Shown: positions 62,414-64,000 of the stretch, one piece after another
Position numbering within the stretch: the stretch's first letter is position 1
How the letters are laid out: every line of letters starts with the position of its first letter
NCBI GenBank assembly: GCA_900544175.1
Contig: UQUN01000010.1
Span: forward strand, 6,481 to 70,480
Reading direction: 5' to 3'
DNA length: 64,000 bases
From: an uncultured Alistipes sp.
Lineage (GTDB): Bacteria; Bacteroidota; Bacteroidia; Bacteroidales; UBA932
The notes under the pieces: generated by a model
Seen by the model: the letters and a program-made list of their open reading frames with translations, nothing else
Told to the model about the DNA's origin: nothing
The model's database searches: none
Program-made: the position numbers and the translations under genes

Positions 62414-63445
62414 ATGGCAATTTTAGCATTTCAGAAACCGGATAAAGTAATAATGCTCGAATCTACCGAGACTTTCGGAAAGTTCGAGTTCCGCCCGCTG
62501 GAACCCGGATACGGGATAACAATAGGCAATGCGCTGCGCAGAGTCCTGTTGTCCTCGTTGGAGGGATTTGCCATCACATCCGTAAGGATTGAAGGGGTGA
62601 GTCATGAGTTTGACACGATCCCCGGCGTTATCGAGAGTGTCGTAGACATTATTTTGAATCTTAAGCAGGTCCGTTTCAAGAGGGAAGTGAAGGAAGAGGA
62701 AGCCGAGACCGTCTCGTTTACGGTTACAGGCAAGCAGGAGATGACTGCAGAAGACATATCCAGGAACCTATGCAACTTCTCGGTCCTCAATCCCCAGCTG
62801 CACATCTGTTCCATGGAGCCTGCCGTGAAGCTCAACATAGAGCTCCACATCGGGAAGGGAAGAGGCTATGTGCCGTCCGATGAGAACAAGGTGGACTCTG
62901 CCCCTATGGGTACTATCCCGGTCGACTCGATTTTCACACCTGTCAAGAATGTCAATTATTCTGTGGAGGACTACCGTGTCGAGCAGAAGACGGACTATGA
63001 CAAGCTGAATCTTGAAATTACGACAGACGGTTCGATACACCCCAAGGACGCTCTTACAGAGGCCGCCAAGATCCTCATCTACCACTTCATGCTTTTCTCC
63101 GACGAGAAGATATCCCTTGAGACTCCTCCTGAGAAGAGCGCTCCCGAGGCGCTTGACGAGGAGGCCCTGCGCATGAGACATCTGCTGCTGACCAAACTTT
63201 CCGACATGGAACTCTCGGTAAGGGCACTTAACTGCTTGAAAGCAGCCGAGATAGAGACTTTTGCAGATCTTGTTTCCCATCAGCGTGCAGAGTTGATCAG
63301 GTTCAGGAATTTCGGCAAGAAGTCCATGAATGAGATAGAAGTCCTTATGGATAGGGTAAAGCTCAATTTCGGGATGGATGTCTCCAAATACAACATAGAA
63401 GTTAAAAAGAAGAAAACAGACGTAGAAAACAATGAGGCACAATAG
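62414..63445 (+). CDS. rpoA: RNA polymerase alpha subunit
   Basis: 343 aa. N-terminal dimerisation domain (about 1-230; EPGYGITIGNALRRVLLSSL) and C-terminal DNA/activator-binding domain (about 265-330; LSVRALNCLKAAEIETFADL). Lys-rich end KKKKTDVENNEAQ. The last 14 bases overlap rplQ, so the two are translationally coupled. Confidence 0.98.
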   Translation: MAILAFQKPDKVIMLESTETFGKFEFRPLEPGYGITIGNALRRVLLSSLEGFAITSVRIEGVSHEFDTIPGVIESVVDIILNLKQVRFKREVKEEEAETVSFTVTGKQEMTAEDISRNLCNFSVLNPQLHICSMEPAVKLNIELHIGKGRGYVPSDENKVDSAPMGTIPVDSIFTPVKNVNYSVEDYRVEQKTDYDKLNLEITTDGSIHPKDALTEAAKILIYHFMLFSDEKISLETPPEKSAPEALDEEALRMRHLLLTKLSDMELSVRALNCLKAAEIETFADLVSHQRAELIRFRNFGKKSMNEIEVLMDRVKLNFGMDVSKYNIEVKKKKTDVENNEAQ

Positions 63446-63905
63446 AACAATCAACCATTTAGGCCGTAAGAGCGGTCACCGCAAGGCCATGCTGGCCAAT
63501 ATGGCGTCCTCGCTCATTCTCCACAAGAGGATTGAGACAACAGTCGCCAAGGCCAAAGCTCTCAGGGAGTACGTAGAGCCCCTTATCACGAAGTCCAAGG
63601 ACGATTCCACACATTCGCGCCGTACTGTCTTCGCCTACCTGAAGCAGAAGGAGGCTGTGAGTGAGCTTTTCCGCAATGTGGCTCCCAAAATCGCTGACCG
63701 CCCCGGTGGATACACGCGCATCATAAAGACAGGATTCCGTCAGGGAGACGCAGCCGATATGGCATTTATTGAACTTGTTGACTTCAATGAAGCAGCGTTG
63801 ACGGCGAAAGATGCATCTAATAAAAAGACATCAACCCGCCGCAGTCGTAAGAAAACTGCTGCAACTCCCAAGGAGGAGTCGACAACTGACAGTAAAGCCG
63901 AGTAA
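63432..63905 (+). CDS. rplQ: 50S ribosomal protein L17 with a charged tail
   Basis: 157 aa. The core (1-125; MRHNRTINHLGRKSGHRKAM) is normal L17; the last 30 residues are a Lys/Ser/Thr tail (KKTSTRRSRKKTAATPKEES) beyond the usual end. Last gene of the 10.6-kb ribosomal operon. Confidence 0.97.
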   Translation: MRHNRTINHLGRKSGHRKAMLANMASSLILHKRIETTVAKAKALREYVEPLITKSKDDSTHSRRTVFAYLKQKEAVSELFRNVAPKIADRPGGYTRIIKTGFRQGDAADMAFIELVDFNEAALTAKDASNKKTSTRRSRKKTAATPKEESTTDSKAE

Positions 63906-63923
63906 TCGGAGGTCGGTTTATGT

Positions 63924-63966
63924 AAAAAAAAGAGGGTGGGATGCAAAACTTATCCTCTTTTTTTTG
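63924..63966 (+). terminator. Terminator of the ribosomal operon
   Basis: A 14-bp stem (eight A plus GAGGGT at 63924-63937 against ATCCTC plus eight T at 63952-63965) with a 14-base loop, the T run being part of the stem. It lies 19 bases after the rplQ stop and could act in both directions. Confidence 0.88.
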
Positions 63967-64000
63967 TTTTTATGAAATTATGTTTTATTTTTGTTACAAA

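Noticed and set aside
1..64000. CRISPR arrays, tRNA or rRNA genes, insertion sequences, prophage
   Set aside because: No regularly spaced direct repeats, no cloverleaf-like sequence, no transposase or integrase frame and no phage gene was seen on reading both strands.

Overview
The window is a stretch of chromosome from a member of the Bacteroidales (phylum Bacteroidota) with roughly half G+C. The evidence is the promoter style (TTTG at -33 and TAnnTTTG at -7, with exact 19-nt spacing at three sites), the scarcity of Shine-Dalgarno sequences before many genes, and phylum-typical families (DUF4270, DUF4294, DUF3098, DUF4105, DUF6029, BACON, Omp28, a stand-alone GT5 domain, BioG). The family or genus cannot be read from the sequence. 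I saw no tRNA, rRNA, CRISPR array, insertion sequence, prophage or replication origin.

Layout. 1-1608 is the 3' part of pnp, ended by a clear terminator. 1609-2238 has no supported gene. 2239-4891 (minus) holds a DUF4105 envelope protein, a YhcH-type protein and a TIGR01212-type radical SAM protein. 4935-11866 (plus) holds an NlpC/P60 hydrolase, a small unknown protein, guaB, and an outer-membrane biogenesis set: a SurA-like lipoprotein, SurA, and a large OstA/LptA-like protein. 11908-16381 is hutH-hutI-ftcD (histidine to glutamate) without hutU. 16454-19900 is fabH-fabF-fabZ-fabG, headed by a palindrome that overlaps its promoter.

20000-33903 is the accessory heart of the window. A minus-strand four-gene operon encodes a BACON/Omp28 lipoprotein, a TlpA-type thioredoxin, a DUF6029 beta-barrel and a second BACON/Omp28 lipoprotein. 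Next to it lies a DsbD electron carrier. Divergent from DsbD is a third BACON/Omp28 lipoprotein, followed by two large BACON lipoproteins, one with an EF-hand and leucine-rich repeats. All three Omp28 proteins carry a CxxC at almost the same residue (242-247). I read this as a surface-exposed thiol-redox system supplied by DsbD; this is the best candidate for something undescribed. 34604-38109 adds a 277-aa beta-barrel and an 886-aa coiled-coil lipoprotein in one operon, reminiscent of a surface-layer pair.

38293-46686 is mixed housekeeping: a NagB-like/PIG-L-like fusion, DUF4294, a lpxH-uppP-DUF3098-ftsX envelope operon (minus), a GT5-domain protein with DUF4270, and acpP. 46801-53035 is purN plus a complete biotin set bioB-A-F-G-C, with bioD on the opposite strand. 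53333-63905 runs from rplP through the spc and alpha operons to rplQ and ends in a strong terminator. The S10 operon is cut: rplP is the first gene, with its own consensus promoter, and bioD lies where rpsC is normally found.
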